From NCBI GenBank assembly GCA_035640455.1, contig DASQWB010000090.1, forward strand, positions 1 to 20,680: DNA of 20,680 bases, written 5' to 3'. This stretch comes from AC-50 sp035640455. GTDB lineage: Bacteria > Actinomycetota > Thermoleophilia > Gaiellales > Gaiellaceae. Shown here one piece after another: positions 7,434 through 14,290 of this stretch. Made by a program: the position numbers and the translations under genes. Within the stretch, counting starts at the first letter, position 1, and every line of letters starts with the position of its first letter. The notes beneath the pieces are model-generated. The model had not been told where the DNA came from. It was given only the letters and a program-made list of their open reading frames with translations, and ran no database searches.

Positions 7434-9398
7434 CGGGCGGGACAGCTTGACGATGGGAGCGAGCACGCTCCGGTCGCTGAAGACGTCGAAGGTGCAGAGA
7501 CGTGTCCCGACCGGACGAGGCGGAGCGGCGGGGATCGAGCCGCGCCAGGTGCCGCCGCTCGGAAGTGCGAGCTTGCGGAAGGGCCGGTCGTTCCGGCGCA
7601 GGTCGACCTTGCTCCCGGGCGGGCCGACGAGCTCGAGCCGGAGCCCCCCGGGACGGCACGCGTACGCGAGCACGCGGACGTGGCCCGCCACGCGTTGCGT
7701 CCACGCCGCGATCCGAAACGGCGGGTCGAGGCGCCAGAGCTGGAGCCCCTCGCCGGCGCTCGCGAGGACGCGGCCACGGAACTCGACCGGATACTGCGAC
7801 ACGGCGTACTCGCCCTGGGCGGGAAGGCCGCCGATGCCGACGAGCCGCCCGTCCTCGAGCGGCCCGACCGAGTCCTGCGGCAGCCCGCCTGGGATGCGTG
7901 CGCTCAGGAGGTCGTAGACATGCTCGATGCGGCGGTTCCAGAAGAGGTTCTCCCAGGCGTCCGGCCAGTTCTGCTCGCCGATGTAGAGGAAGGCGACCGG
8001 CCCGTCGGCGCGCTCGTCGATCCACCGGTGGACGGCGCCCGTCGACTGCCCCTCGAGGAAGTCGGCCTCGAACGCGATCCGGTTCGTCGCCTGCACCGAG
8101 ATGGCTCCGAAGACGGCGACGAGCGCGATCGGGAGCACGGGCAGGAACCGGCGCGGCAGGAAGGCGAGCGCGAGGAGCGCGGCGGCGCACACGGCCGGAA
8201 GGAGCAGGTCGAGGTCGGTCCCCGGCGAGTGCTTCTCGAGCCGGATCAGCGGCAGCAGCGTGAACGAGTCGGGAAACGCCTCCGGTCGCACGAGCTTCTG
8301 CACCGGCAGGGCGACGAGGAGCGCGACGACCCCCACGATGCTCGCCGCCGTCGCGTGCCGCGGCCGCGGTGCGCCGTGCGCGAGCCAGGCGGCAAAGCCG
8401 ACGAAGAGGACCGGCGCCAGCGGCAGCATGTTCCGCTCGGCGAGGTAGCCGACGTGTTGCGAGGCGAAGATCCCGACCTCGAGCGGGAACCAGAGGCAGA
8501 GCGCGAGCGCCGTCGCGAGGTAGGCACGCAGCCGCGCGTTGTGGCGGTCGCCGGCGACGAGGAGGGCGAGCACGGCGACAAGCGGGAAGAGTCCTGTGAA
8601 GAGCGCGAGGTCGGCGTAGTGGTAGAGGACGAACCGCGCTGCCCGGCCGGCGCCGTAGTGGACCTGTCCGGCCGGCTCGTAGGCGCCGAAGACCCGGCTC
8701 AGCGGCCCGCCGTTCCGCAGGCGCCAGCCCGCCCAGGCGAGCGCGAGCAGGACGAGCGCACTCGCGCTCGGGGCAAGGCGAAGGGCCCGGCGCGGCCGGC
8801 GGCCGAGCGCGAGGTCGATTCCGACCGCGGTCACGAGCACGGGCAGGAGGACGAAGGCCTGCAGGCGGGTGAGCGTCGCCGCGGCGCAGGCGACGACGAC
8901 GAGGCCCTGGCGGAGCGGCGTCGGGCGCTCGAGCGCCGCCGCGAGCGCATAGGCCGCGAGCACGACGAGCGGGTAGAACGCGACCTCGGTCATGATCAGG
9001 CCCGAGTACGCGAGTCCCGGGATCGCGACCGTCAGCGCGGCGGCGACGAAGGCGTAGAAGCGGGCCCCGAGCGAGCGCGCCCACAGGTAGACCGGGATCG
9101 CCGTGAGCGACATCGCGAGCGCCTGGACGAGCTTCAGCAGGTGGTAGCCGCGCTCGAGGTTCCCGAGGCTGAGCGGCAGGCCCGCGAGCGCCGGGTAGAC
9201 GAGGCTGATGAACTCGGTCGGCCGGCCGAGGATGCGGAGCGTGCCGTTCGCGTAGAGGCTGCGGCCGAGCTCGCCGTAGATGATCTCGTCCGGGTTGATC
9301 CACGGGATCGGCACGTTGCTGCCGCCCCAGAAGCGGAGGAGCGTCGAGACGGAGACGAGGAGCCCGACGAGGACGGCGGCGCGCGTCGGCCGGCGCAT
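7431..9398 (-). CDS. GT-C type polytopic membrane glycosyltransferase (ArnT/PMT-like)
   Basis: A 655-residue integral membrane protein that probably transfers a sugar from a polyprenyl-phosphate donor to an envelope or protein acceptor. After a signal-anchor helix (AAVLVGLLVSVSTLL) comes WINPDEIIYGELGRSLY (33-49), the first extracytoplasmic loop with the D37-E38 pair typical of GT-C enzymes. About ten hydrophobic segments follow, and the last roughly 200 residues form a soluble domain with a beta-rich end (VEFRGRVLASAGEGLQLWRL). Start ATG 9398 lies six bases after CATGAT, one mismatch from TAnnnT. It is divergent from pntA with a 54-bp gap and precedes dedA. Donor and acceptor cannot be read from the sequence; a distant mannosyl- or arabinosyltransferase role is possible. 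Confidence 0.8.
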   Translation of the reverse strand: MRRPTRAAVLVGLLVSVSTLLRFWGGSNVPIPWINPDEIIYGELGRSLYANGTLRILGRPTEFISLVYPALAGLPLSLGNLERGYHLLKLVQALAMSLTAIPVYLWARSLGARFYAFVAAALTVAIPGLAYSGLIMTEVAFYPLVVLAAYALAAALERPTPLRQGLVVVACAAATLTRLQAFVLLPVLVTAVGIDLALGRRPRRALRLAPSASALVLLALAWAGWRLRNGGPLSRVFGAYEPAGQVHYGAGRAARFVLYHYADLALFTGLFPLVAVLALLVAGDRHNARLRAYLATALALCLWFPLEVGIFASQHVGYLAERNMLPLAPVLFVGFAAWLAHGAPRPRHATAASIVGVVALLVALPVQKLVRPEAFPDSFTLLPLIRLEKHSPGTDLDLLLPAVCAAALLALAFLPRRFLPVLPIALVAVFGAISVQATNRIAFEADFLEGQSTGAVHRWIDERADGPVAFLYIGEQNWPDAWENLFWNRRIEHVYDLLSARIPGGLPQDSVGPLEDGRLVGIGGLPAQGEYAVSQYPVEFRGRVLASAGEGLQLWRLDPPFRIAAWTQRVAGHVRVLAYACRPGGLRLELVGPPGSKVDLRRNDRPFRKLALPSGGTWRGSIPAAPPRPVGTRLCTFDVFSDRSVLAPIVKLSRP

Positions 9399-9437
9399 CG
9401 CAAGATCATGCCGAGGCCGCAGGCCGCCGCCGCCGAA

Positions 9438-9443
9438 TACCAT
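9438..9443 (+). promoter_or_regulatory. Putative -10 box TACCAT for the pnt operon
   Basis: TACCAT is nine bases before ATG 9453 in the 54-bp gap between the divergent glycosyltransferase and pntA. No Shine-Dalgarno is present, so a leaderless transcript is likely. The opposite promoter (CATGAT, 9410-9405 on the minus strand) lies in the same gap. Confidence 0.5.
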
Positions 9444-9452
9444 TCTTCGCAC

Positions 9453-10541
9453 ATGCGGCTCGGCGTTCCGAAGGAGACGGCCCCGGGCGAGCGCCGGGTG
9501 GCGCTCGTGCCCGAGGTCGCCCGCCGCCTCGCCGAGGCCGGGTTCGAGGTGGTGGTCGAGCGCGGCGCCGGGGCGGCCGCGTCCTTTCCGGACGAAGCCT
9601 TTGCAGAGGCCGCAGCTAGCGTCGTGGAGAGCGCCTTCGACGCCGAGGCAGTCGTGAAGGTACAGAAGCCGAGCGCGGAGGAGGTCGAGGCGCTCTCGGA
9701 GGGGTCGGTTCTGGTCGCATTCCTGCAGCCGCTCACGGATCCGGAGGGCATCGAGCGGCTGGCGGCGCGCGGCGTCGTCGCATTTGCGATGGAGTCGATC
9801 CCGCGCATCACGCGTGCCCAGCCGATGGACGCGCTCTCCTCCCAGGCGACCGTCTCCGGTTACAAGGCCGTGCTCCTGGCGGCCGAGCGCCTGCCGCGGT
9901 TCTTCCCGATGCTGATGACGGCGGCCGGGACCGTGGCGCCCGCCGAGGTGCTCGTGCTCGGCGCGGGGGTCGCGGGCTTGCAGGCGATCGCGACCGCGCG
10001 GCGGCTCGGCGCGGTCGTGACCGGCTTCGACGTGCGGCCGGCGGTGAAGGAGCAGGTGGAGAGCCTCGGCGCGACGTTCCTCGAGCTCGGCGTGCGGGCC
10101 GAGGAGACGGCGGGCGGCTACGCCCGGGAGCTGACGCCGGAGGACGAGCGCCGCCAGCAGGAGGAGCTCGAGGGCCGGATCGGCGGGTTCGACGTCGTCG
10201 TGACGACGGCGCTCGTTCCCGGCCGGCCGGCGCCACGCCTGATTCCGGCTGCGGCGGTGCGCGCAATGCGGCCGGGCTCGGTGATCGTCGACCTGGCCGC
10301 GGAGGCAGGCGGGAACTGCGAGCTGACGGAGCCGGGCGAGGTCGTCGAGCGCGAGGGGGTGACGATCGTCGGGCTGACGAACCTGGCGAGCACGATGCCC
10401 TACCACGCGAGCCAGCTCTACGCGCGGAACGTGTCCGCGCTGCTCCAGCACCTCGCGCCGGAGGGCGAGCTGCACCTCGACTGGGAGGACGAGATCACCG
10501 CCGGGGCCTGCGTCACGCGCAAGGAGGAGGTGGCGGCATGA
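9453..10541 (+). CDS. pntA: NAD(P) transhydrogenase alpha subunit, soluble NAD(H)-binding part
   Basis: The 362-residue domain I of proton-translocating transhydrogenase, which binds NAD(H) and exchanges hydride with NADP(H) held by PntB. It begins RLGVPKETAPGERRVALVPE, the alanine dehydrogenase/PNT N-terminal signature. RITRAQPMDALSSQATVSGY (118-137) is the mobile nucleotide-contacting segment, GAGVAG (170-175) with D193 in GFDVRP forms the Rossmann NAD site, and PGSVIVDLAAEAGGNCE closes the C-terminal domain. It lacks the membrane helices of the fused E. coli subunit; these are supplied by the separate pntA2 gene 3' of it, as in Rhodospirillum-type split enzymes. Its last codons contain AAGGAGGAGG, and its stop overlaps ATG 10538 (ATGA). 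Confidence 0.96.
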   Translation: MRLGVPKETAPGERRVALVPEVARRLAEAGFEVVVERGAGAAASFPDEAFAEAAASVVESAFDAEAVVKVQKPSAEEVEALSEGSVLVAFLQPLTDPEGIERLAARGVVAFAMESIPRITRAQPMDALSSQATVSGYKAVLLAAERLPRFFPMLMTAAGTVAPAEVLVLGAGVAGLQAIATARRLGAVVTGFDVRPAVKEQVESLGATFLELGVRAEETAGGYARELTPEDERRQQEELEGRIGGFDVVVTTALVPGRPAPRLIPAAAVRAMRPGSVIVDLAAEAGGNCELTEPGEVVEREGVTIVGLTNLASTMPYHASQLYARNVSALLQHLAPEGELHLDWEDEITAGACVTRKEEVAA

Positions 10542-10699
10542 CCGGCCCGGCGTTCGTCCTGCGCCGCGAGATCGGCGCACAATCGGCACCCGCGGCACGG
10601 CTCGCCGGCGGTAGGCTCGAGGGCGAGGGGGGCGGGCGTCTTCCCCACCCAGGGTGGGGGCTGCCGCGGGACACGGCTCGAAGGGTCACCACCCGATGA
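10538..10699 (+). CDS. Possible 53-residue small protein between pntA1 and pntA2
   Basis: An open frame fills the unexplained 154-bp gap between pntA1 and pntA2. It starts at an ATG that overlaps the pntA1 stop (ATGA, 10538-10541), seven bases after a perfect AAGGAGGAGG. It ends at a TGA that again overlaps the pntA2 start (ATGA, 10696-10699). The product (MTGPAFVLRREIGAQ... ending RRVTTR) is basic, glycine- and arginine-rich and has no motif I recognise. Third-position GC is lower than in pnt genes, about four fifths of codons by my count. Against it: stop-free frames of this size are common at this GC, and the purine-rich site also encodes Lys-Glu-Glu of PntA. It may instead be an untranslated spacer with an RNA hairpin. 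Confidence 0.35.
   Translation: MTGPAFVLRREIGAQSAPAARLAGGRLEGEGGGRLPHPGWGLPRDTARRVTTR
10643..10659 (+). repeat. Short inverted repeat CCCCACCC-A-GGGTGGGG upstream of pntA2
   Basis: A perfect inverted repeat (7-bp stem with a 3-base loop as RNA), 36 bases before the pntA2 start. No T-run follows, so it is not an obvious terminator; it may tune expression of pntA2-pntB. TAGGCT at 10612-10617 is a possible internal -10 upstream of it. Confidence 0.45.
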
Positions 10700-11022
10700 G
10701 CCACTCGCTGCTGCTCGTCTTCGAGGTGACGATCCTCGCCCTCGCCGTCTTCCTCGGCTTCGAGGTGATCTCGAAGGTGCCGACGCTCCTGCACACCCCG
10801 CTCATGTCCGGTACGAACGCGATCCATGGGATCGTGATCGTCGGGGCCATGCTCGTCGCGGGCGCCGGCGGCAAGGACACGCTCACCACGGCGGTCGGCG
10901 TCGTGGCCGTCGTGCTCGCCTCGGCGAACGTCGTCGGCGGCTTCGTCGTCACCGACCGGATGCTGGAGATGTTCAAGCGGCGCGAGCCCCGGCCGGAGGA
11001 CGATGGGCCGAGCCGGAACTGA
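10696..11022 (+). CDS. NAD(P) transhydrogenase alpha subunit, membrane part (PntA2/PntAB)
   Basis: A 108-residue subunit supplying the alpha-side membrane helices of the proton channel. From ATG 10696 it reads MSHSLLLVFEVTILALAVFL, an N-terminal helix, then GFEVISKVPTLLHTPLMSGTNAIHGIVIVG, which contains the SKVP..LHTPLMS.TNAI.GI signature of this subunit, and two further helices. Length is typical. I reject the 14-codon longer version starting at 10654, since it would begin inside the hairpin and has no family match. The 3' end overlaps pntB by 20 bases; a GGAGGA site for pntB lies inside its end. Confidence 0.95.
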   Translation: MSHSLLLVFEVTILALAVFLGFEVISKVPTLLHTPLMSGTNAIHGIVIVGAMLVAGAGGKDTLTTAVGVVAVVLASANVVGGFVVTDRMLEMFKRREPRPEDDGPSRN

Positions 11023-12394
11023 TCTCGCCTACCTGGCGACGATCATCGCCTTCATCATCGCCCTGAGGGACCTGTCGCATCCGGCCACGGCCCGCCGCGG
11101 GAACCGGATCGGCGCGCTCGGGATGCTGATCGCGATCGGCGTCGTCTTTGCGCAGAAGGAGATCGACACCGTCTGGGAGATCCTCGTCGGCATGGCGATC
11201 GGCGGCGCCTTCGGGGCGGTCGCCGCGCGCAAGGTGAAGATGACGGCGATGCCGCAGATGGTGGCGCTCTTCAACGGCGTCGGCGGCGGCGCGGCGGCAC
11301 TCATCTCCCTGGCCGAGTTCCACAACAACGCTCCCGAGCCGGGGCGGCTGCACGGCGACATCAGCGTGTCGATTGTGCTCTCGGCGCTCATCGGGAGCGT
11401 CTCGTTCGCGGGCTCGATGGTCGCGTTCTCGAAGCTCCAGGAGCTGATCAAGGGGCGGCCGATCGTCTATCCCGGCCAGCAGATCGTGAACGCGCTGCTC
11501 CTCGCCGCCGTCCTCGTGGCCGGGGTGGCGATCGTCGCCGGCGCCGAGCGCCAGTGGCTGATCGCCGCGCTGATCGGCGGCGCGCTCGCCTTCGGCGTCC
11601 TGTTCGTCCTCCCGATCGGCGGCGCCGATATGCCGGTCGTCATCTCGCTCTTGAACGCGTTCACCGGCCTCGCCGCCGCTGCGACCGGTTTCGAGCTCCA
11701 GAACAACGTCCTCATCGTGAGCGGCATGCTCGTGGGAGCCTCGGGCACGCTGCTCACCCTCCTCATGGGACGGGCGATGAACCGCTCGCTCGCCAACGTG
11801 CTGTTCGGCGCGTTCGGGCAGATCGCCGTCGGCCCCGCAGCGGCGGCCGCCACCGACGGCGGCACCGTCCGCTCCGCGAGCGCCGAGGACGTCGCCGTCA
11901 TGCTCGCGTACGCGAACAAGGTCGTGGTCGTGCCCGGATACGGCATGGCCGTCGCGCAGGCGCAGCACGACGTGCGCCAGCTCGCCGACCTGCTCGAGGC
12001 GCGCGGCGTCGAGGTCTCGTACGCCATCCACCCGGTCGCCGGCCGGATGCCCGGGCACATGAACGTCCTCCTGGCCGAGGCCAACGTGCCCTATCCGCAG
12101 CTCAAGGAGATGGGCGAGGCGAACCCGGAGTTCCCGCGCACCGACGTCGCGCTCGTCATCGGCGCGAACGACGTCGTCAACCCCGACGCGCGCTCGAACG
12201 CGGGCAGCCCGATCTACGGCATGCCGATCCTCAACGTCGACCAGTCGCAGACCGTCGTCGTGCTGAAGCGGAGCATGAATCCCGGCTTCGCCGGCATCGA
12301 CAACCCGCTCTTCCTGAACCCGAAGACGGTCATGCTCTTCGGCGACGCGAAGGACTCGGTCACGAAGCTGATCGCCGGCGTCAAGGCGCTCTAG
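11003..12394 (+). CDS. pntB: NAD(P) transhydrogenase beta subunit
   Basis: A 463-residue PntB: membrane domain II plus soluble NADP(H)-binding domain III. The first 280 residues are hydrophobic with the channel motifs FNGVGGGAAAL (90-100), GADMPVVISLLNAFTGLAAA (207-226) and NNVLIVSGMLVGASGTLLT. Domain III has VPGYGMAVAQAQH (310-322, the fingerprint), HPVAGRMPGHMNVLLAEA (343-360), GANDVVNPDA (387-396) and KRSMNPGFAGIDNPLF (422-437). All hallmark residues are present, so the complex should couple proton flow to NADPH formation. It begins inside pntA2 and its stop is five bases before the cyclodeaminase start, suggesting one transcript. Confidence 0.97.
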   Translation: MGRAGTDLAYLATIIAFIIALRDLSHPATARRGNRIGALGMLIAIGVVFAQKEIDTVWEILVGMAIGGAFGAVAARKVKMTAMPQMVALFNGVGGGAAALISLAEFHNNAPEPGRLHGDISVSIVLSALIGSVSFAGSMVAFSKLQELIKGRPIVYPGQQIVNALLLAAVLVAGVAIVAGAERQWLIAALIGGALAFGVLFVLPIGGADMPVVISLLNAFTGLAAAATGFELQNNVLIVSGMLVGASGTLLTLLMGRAMNRSLANVLFGAFGQIAVGPAAAAATDGGTVRSASAEDVAVMLAYANKVVVVPGYGMAVAQAQHDVRQLADLLEARGVEVSYAIHPVAGRMPGHMNVLLAEANVPYPQLKEMGEANPEFPRTDVALVIGANDVVNPDARSNAGSPIYGMPILNVDQSQTVVVLKRSMNPGFAGIDNPLFLNPKTVMLFGDAKDSVTKLIAGVKAL

Positions 12395-12399
12395 ACGTC

Positions 12400-13401
12400 G
12401 TGGTCCCCTTCTTCCGCGGGGCCGACGTCGCGGCGGCCGTGTCGCCGCAGCGGGCGATCGAGGCGGTGCGCGAGGCGTTCGTCGCCTACGCGCGCGGCGA
12501 GTGGTCGATGCCGCCGAAGGTGTACGTGCCGGCGTACCCGGCCGGCGACTTTCGGGCCATGCCAGCTTTGGGCGCCGGCCACGCGCTCCTGAAGTGGGTG
12601 ACCTCGTTTCCGGGGAATCCGGCGGCGGGGCTACCGACGGTGACCGGAATCGTCGTCCTCTCGGACGCCTCGAACGGGATGCCGAAGGTGCTCCTCGACG
12701 CCGCCGCGCTGACAGCGTTGCGGACGGGAGCAGCCGCCGTCCTGGCTGCCGAGACGCTGGGTCGTCGCGGCGCCTCGGCGGCCGCGGTCGTGGGTGCCGG
12801 CGTGAACGGACGCGCCGTCGCGCGCACCTTCCGCGCCGTCGGGCGCGAGGTCGTGCTCTGGGACGTGGACCGAACTCGGGCCGAGGCCGTCGCAGACGAA
12901 CTCGGCGCGTCGGTCGCCGCGACCCGGGACGAGGCCCTCTCCGCGGACGTCGTCGCGACGGTCACGCCCGGCCGGGAGATCGTCATCGGAGAGGGTTCGC
13001 TGCGGCCCGGACAGCACGCGAGCCTGATGGGCGCTGACGGGCCCGGCAAGGCGGAGATCGCGGTGCGAGAGCTCGCGCGTGTCCACGTCTTCTGCGACGA
13101 CTGGGAGCAGGCAGGCACGCACGGAACACTCGATCCCGAGGCGAGTGTCCGCATCTTCTGCGACGAGTGGGAGCAAGCAAGCAAGTCGGGCGACCTCAAA
13201 GCGGCGGTCGAGCAAGGTGTCCTCGCGCGGGAAGATGTAGCGCAGCTGGGAGACGTTCTGGCCGGGCAAGCCGCGGGTCGCCAGAGCGACGACGACATCA
13301 CGATCTTCGACTCCACCGGCCTCGCGATCCAGGACCTGGCGATCGCGCTCGCCGCGCTCGAGCGCGTCAGCGAGTTGGATCTTCAATACATCGACTTCTA
13401 A
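12400..13401 (+). CDS. Ornithine cyclodeaminase/mu-crystallin family oxidoreductase with rebuilt C-terminus
   Basis: A 333-residue NAD(P)H-binding enzyme of the OCD/mu-crystallin/ketimine reductase/alanine dehydrogenase group; substrate unknown. Family features: K65 (HALLKWVTSFPGN), LTALRTGAAAVLAAE (104-118), Rossmann fingerprint VVGAGVNGRA (130-139) with D155, GADGPGKAEI (211-220) and TIFDSTGLAIQDLAIALAAL (301-320). It starts at GTG 12400, five bases after pntB, so it likely sits in the pnt operon and may draw on NADPH. Odd point: FCDDWEQA occurs twice, at 231-238 and 253-260, from a 66-bp in-frame duplication that adds 22 residues where relatives have none. Everything after the second copy (13171-13401) is present again, diverged, at 14023-14253 and in part at 15288-15401. 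Confidence 0.88.
   Translation: MVPFFRGADVAAAVSPQRAIEAVREAFVAYARGEWSMPPKVYVPAYPAGDFRAMPALGAGHALLKWVTSFPGNPAAGLPTVTGIVVLSDASNGMPKVLLDAAALTALRTGAAAVLAAETLGRRGASAAAVVGAGVNGRAVARTFRAVGREVVLWDVDRTRAEAVADELGASVAATRDEALSADVVATVTPGREIVIGEGSLRPGQHASLMGADGPGKAEIAVRELARVHVFCDDWEQAGTHGTLDPEASVRIFCDEWEQASKSGDLKAAVEQGVLAREDVAQLGDVLAGQAAGRQSDDDITIFDSTGLAIQDLAIALAALERVSELDLQYIDF
13088..13179 (+). repeat. 26-bp direct repeat inside the cyclodeaminase gene (13088-13113 and 13154-13179)
   Basis: Two copies of TCTTCTGCGACGA-S-TGGGAGCA-R-GCA, 24 of 26 bases identical, offset by exactly 66 bases so that the frame is kept. Between them lies a 7-bp inverted repeat ACACTCG (13126-13132) / CGAGTGT (13142-13148). The second copy marks where the replaced 3' end of the gene begins; GGAGCAGGC of the same string also marks the left end of the orphan copy at 14022. 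Confidence 0.75.
13288..13378 (+). repeat. OCD 3'-end repeat, copy A (in the working gene)
   Basis: This 91-bp segment, coding DDDITIFDSTGLAIQ onward, recurs without gaps at 14140-14230 (copy B) and 15288-15378 (copy C), all in the same orientation. By hand alignment copies B and C match at 88 of 91 bases, A and C at about 78 of 91. A to B is 852 bp and B to C is 1148 bp, one gene lying in each interval. Confidence 0.85.
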
Positions 13402-13444
13402 CGAAAGAGCGGCGCCCGTGTGCGTACTGCCCGTCGCTGCCCAG

Positions 13445-13906
13445 TTAGTGTCGGATGCTGTTTTGTCCCGACTGTGAAACTCGTGGCTGCCAGTAGTTGC
13501 GCCAGAACCGCGCTGCGGAGCGACCACGCTGCGTGATTCGAACCCGATCAATGTCCCGCTCGATGACAGCCGGAGTCCCGGCGAAGAATCCATTCGCCTC
13601 CCGAGCCGACCGATACCCCGCCTCCGCGGCGAGAGCACGCCATTCCTCGACGCTCACATCGCCGCCCGCCTGCTCAAGCGCATTCATGAGACGACCACGC
13701 CGCTCCCACTCCGGCTGGCGACGACGGTTCCGGTCAAGCTCATCCCATCGGTCCATTTCGGGATCCTCGCTTTCAACATTTGGGGGTGGGATCCCGTTCA
13801 CGATCAAGGCCCGGACCTGCTTGCGCACATCCGCGACGTCGCGCTCGATCGTGTCAAGAGCTCGGAGGATCTCGGCGATTGCTTTGGATGGTTGTTTGTA
13901 TTTCAC
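13445..13906 (-). CDS. Hypothetical coiled-coil / winged-helix-like protein (cargo 1)
   Basis: A 153-residue protein I do not recognise. Residues 1-35 (VKYKQPSKAIAEILRAL..IERDVADVRKQVRAL) form a likely amphipathic or coiled-coil helix, then a proline/acidic linker, an arginine-rich stretch, and a C-terminal module (RLMNALEQAGGDVSVEEW... ERDIDRVRITQRGRSAARFW) that resembles a winged-helix fold ending in the typical 'v.iT.~Gr.aa' wing. DNA binding is therefore plausible. GTG 13906 is chosen over TTG 13942, because that TTG is the first half of a TTGACA -35 box. Codon use is clearly less GC-biased than in neighbours (AAA, CAA, CCA, AAT, GTT), a sign of transfer. It converges on the cyclodeaminase gene. 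Confidence 0.7.
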   Translation of the reverse strand: MKYKQPSKAIAEILRALDTIERDVADVRKQVRALIVNGIPPPNVESEDPEMDRWDELDRNRRRQPEWERRGRLMNALEQAGGDVSVEEWRALAAEAGYRSAREANGFFAGTPAVIERDIDRVRITQRGRSAARFWRNYWQPRVSQSGQNSIRH

Positions 13907-13930
13907 GTGTGTTATACAAGCAAACAACCA
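13889..13930. promoter_or_regulatory. Inverted repeat over the promoter and start codon (possible operator)
   Basis: Perfect 10-bp arms TGGTTGTTTG (13889-13898) and CAAACAACCA (13921-13930) flank 22 bp that contain the -10 region, CACGTG and the start codon. A dimeric repressor bound here would block the gene; since the product looks DNA-binding, autoregulation is a reasonable guess. Confidence 0.5.
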
Positions 13931-13942
13931 GGCCGCTGTCAA
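13911..13942 (-). promoter_or_regulatory. Promoter of the 153-residue gene (TTGACA ... TTGTATAAC)
   Basis: Minus strand TTGACA (13942-13937) is a consensus -35. After 17 bases comes TTGTAT, or after 20 bases TATAAC (13916-13911), in an AT-rich pocket unusual for this window. GTG 13906 begins seven bases after TTGTAT, so the mRNA is probably leaderless. The exact -10 register is uncertain. Confidence 0.55.
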
Positions 13943-14022
13943 GCCATCTTGAGGCCCCAGCGGTCATGACTTAACAGCAGCTCCAGCGCTTGCGCTTGTT
14001 TGCGGCGGTTCTGCTGGTCTCG

Positions 14023-14253
14023 GAGCAGGCGAGTCACAACGGCGACCTCGTCCACGCCGTCGCCGCCGGCGCGATCGGACGAGACGACGTGACGGAGCTC
14101 GGCGCGGTTTTAGGCGGAGCGGCCGAGGGGCGCCGGAGCGACGACGACGTCACCGTCTTCGACTCGACCGGGCTCGCGATCCAGGATCTCGCGATTGCGC
14201 TCGCCGCGCTTGAGCGCGTGGACGAGCTCGAGCTGGCGATGCTCCCGCTCTAA
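14023..14253 (+). pseudogene. Orphan OCD C-terminal fragment, copy B
   Basis: Seventy-seven codons (EQASHNGDLVHAV ... FDSTGLAIQDLAIALAALE ... LAMLPL, stop TAA) collinear and gap-free with residues 257-333 of the cyclodeaminase upstream, but without its N-terminal three quarters. The reading frame is intact, so it was the working end of a full gene until recently. Recognisable homology starts at GGAGCAGGC (14022-14030), the same codons (WEQA) at which the working gene carries its duplication; TTCTGC at 14009-14014 may be a further, frame-displaced remnant. No start codon context or promoter suggests separate expression. Confidence 0.8.
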
Positions 14254-14278
14254 TCGAGGCAACGTCTCGCTCCATCGC

Positions 14279-14284
14279 TACCCT
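14279..14284 (+). promoter_or_regulatory. Putative -10 box TACCCT of the 300-residue gene
   Basis: TACCCT lies six bases (GCGGTT) before GTG 14291 and 26 bases after the stop of copy B. This spacing matches the other leaderless starts in the window. No -35 is obvious. Confidence 0.5.
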
Positions 14285-14290
14285 GCGGTT

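Noticed and set aside
6706..9303. 865-codon minus-strand frame across dedA and the glycosyltransferase
   Set aside because: It is an Arg/Pro-rich out-of-frame reading of two clear membrane protein genes.
6864..9452. Long stop-free plus-strand frame continuing into pntA
   Set aside because: It is antisense to dedA and the glycosyltransferase, rich in Arg/Glu/Asp from mirrored codon bias, and has no family features before residue MRLGVPKE of PntA.
13907..13942. TTG 13942 as start of the 153-residue gene
   Set aside because: The TTG belongs to a consensus TTGACA -35 box, and the added residues are the translated promoter.
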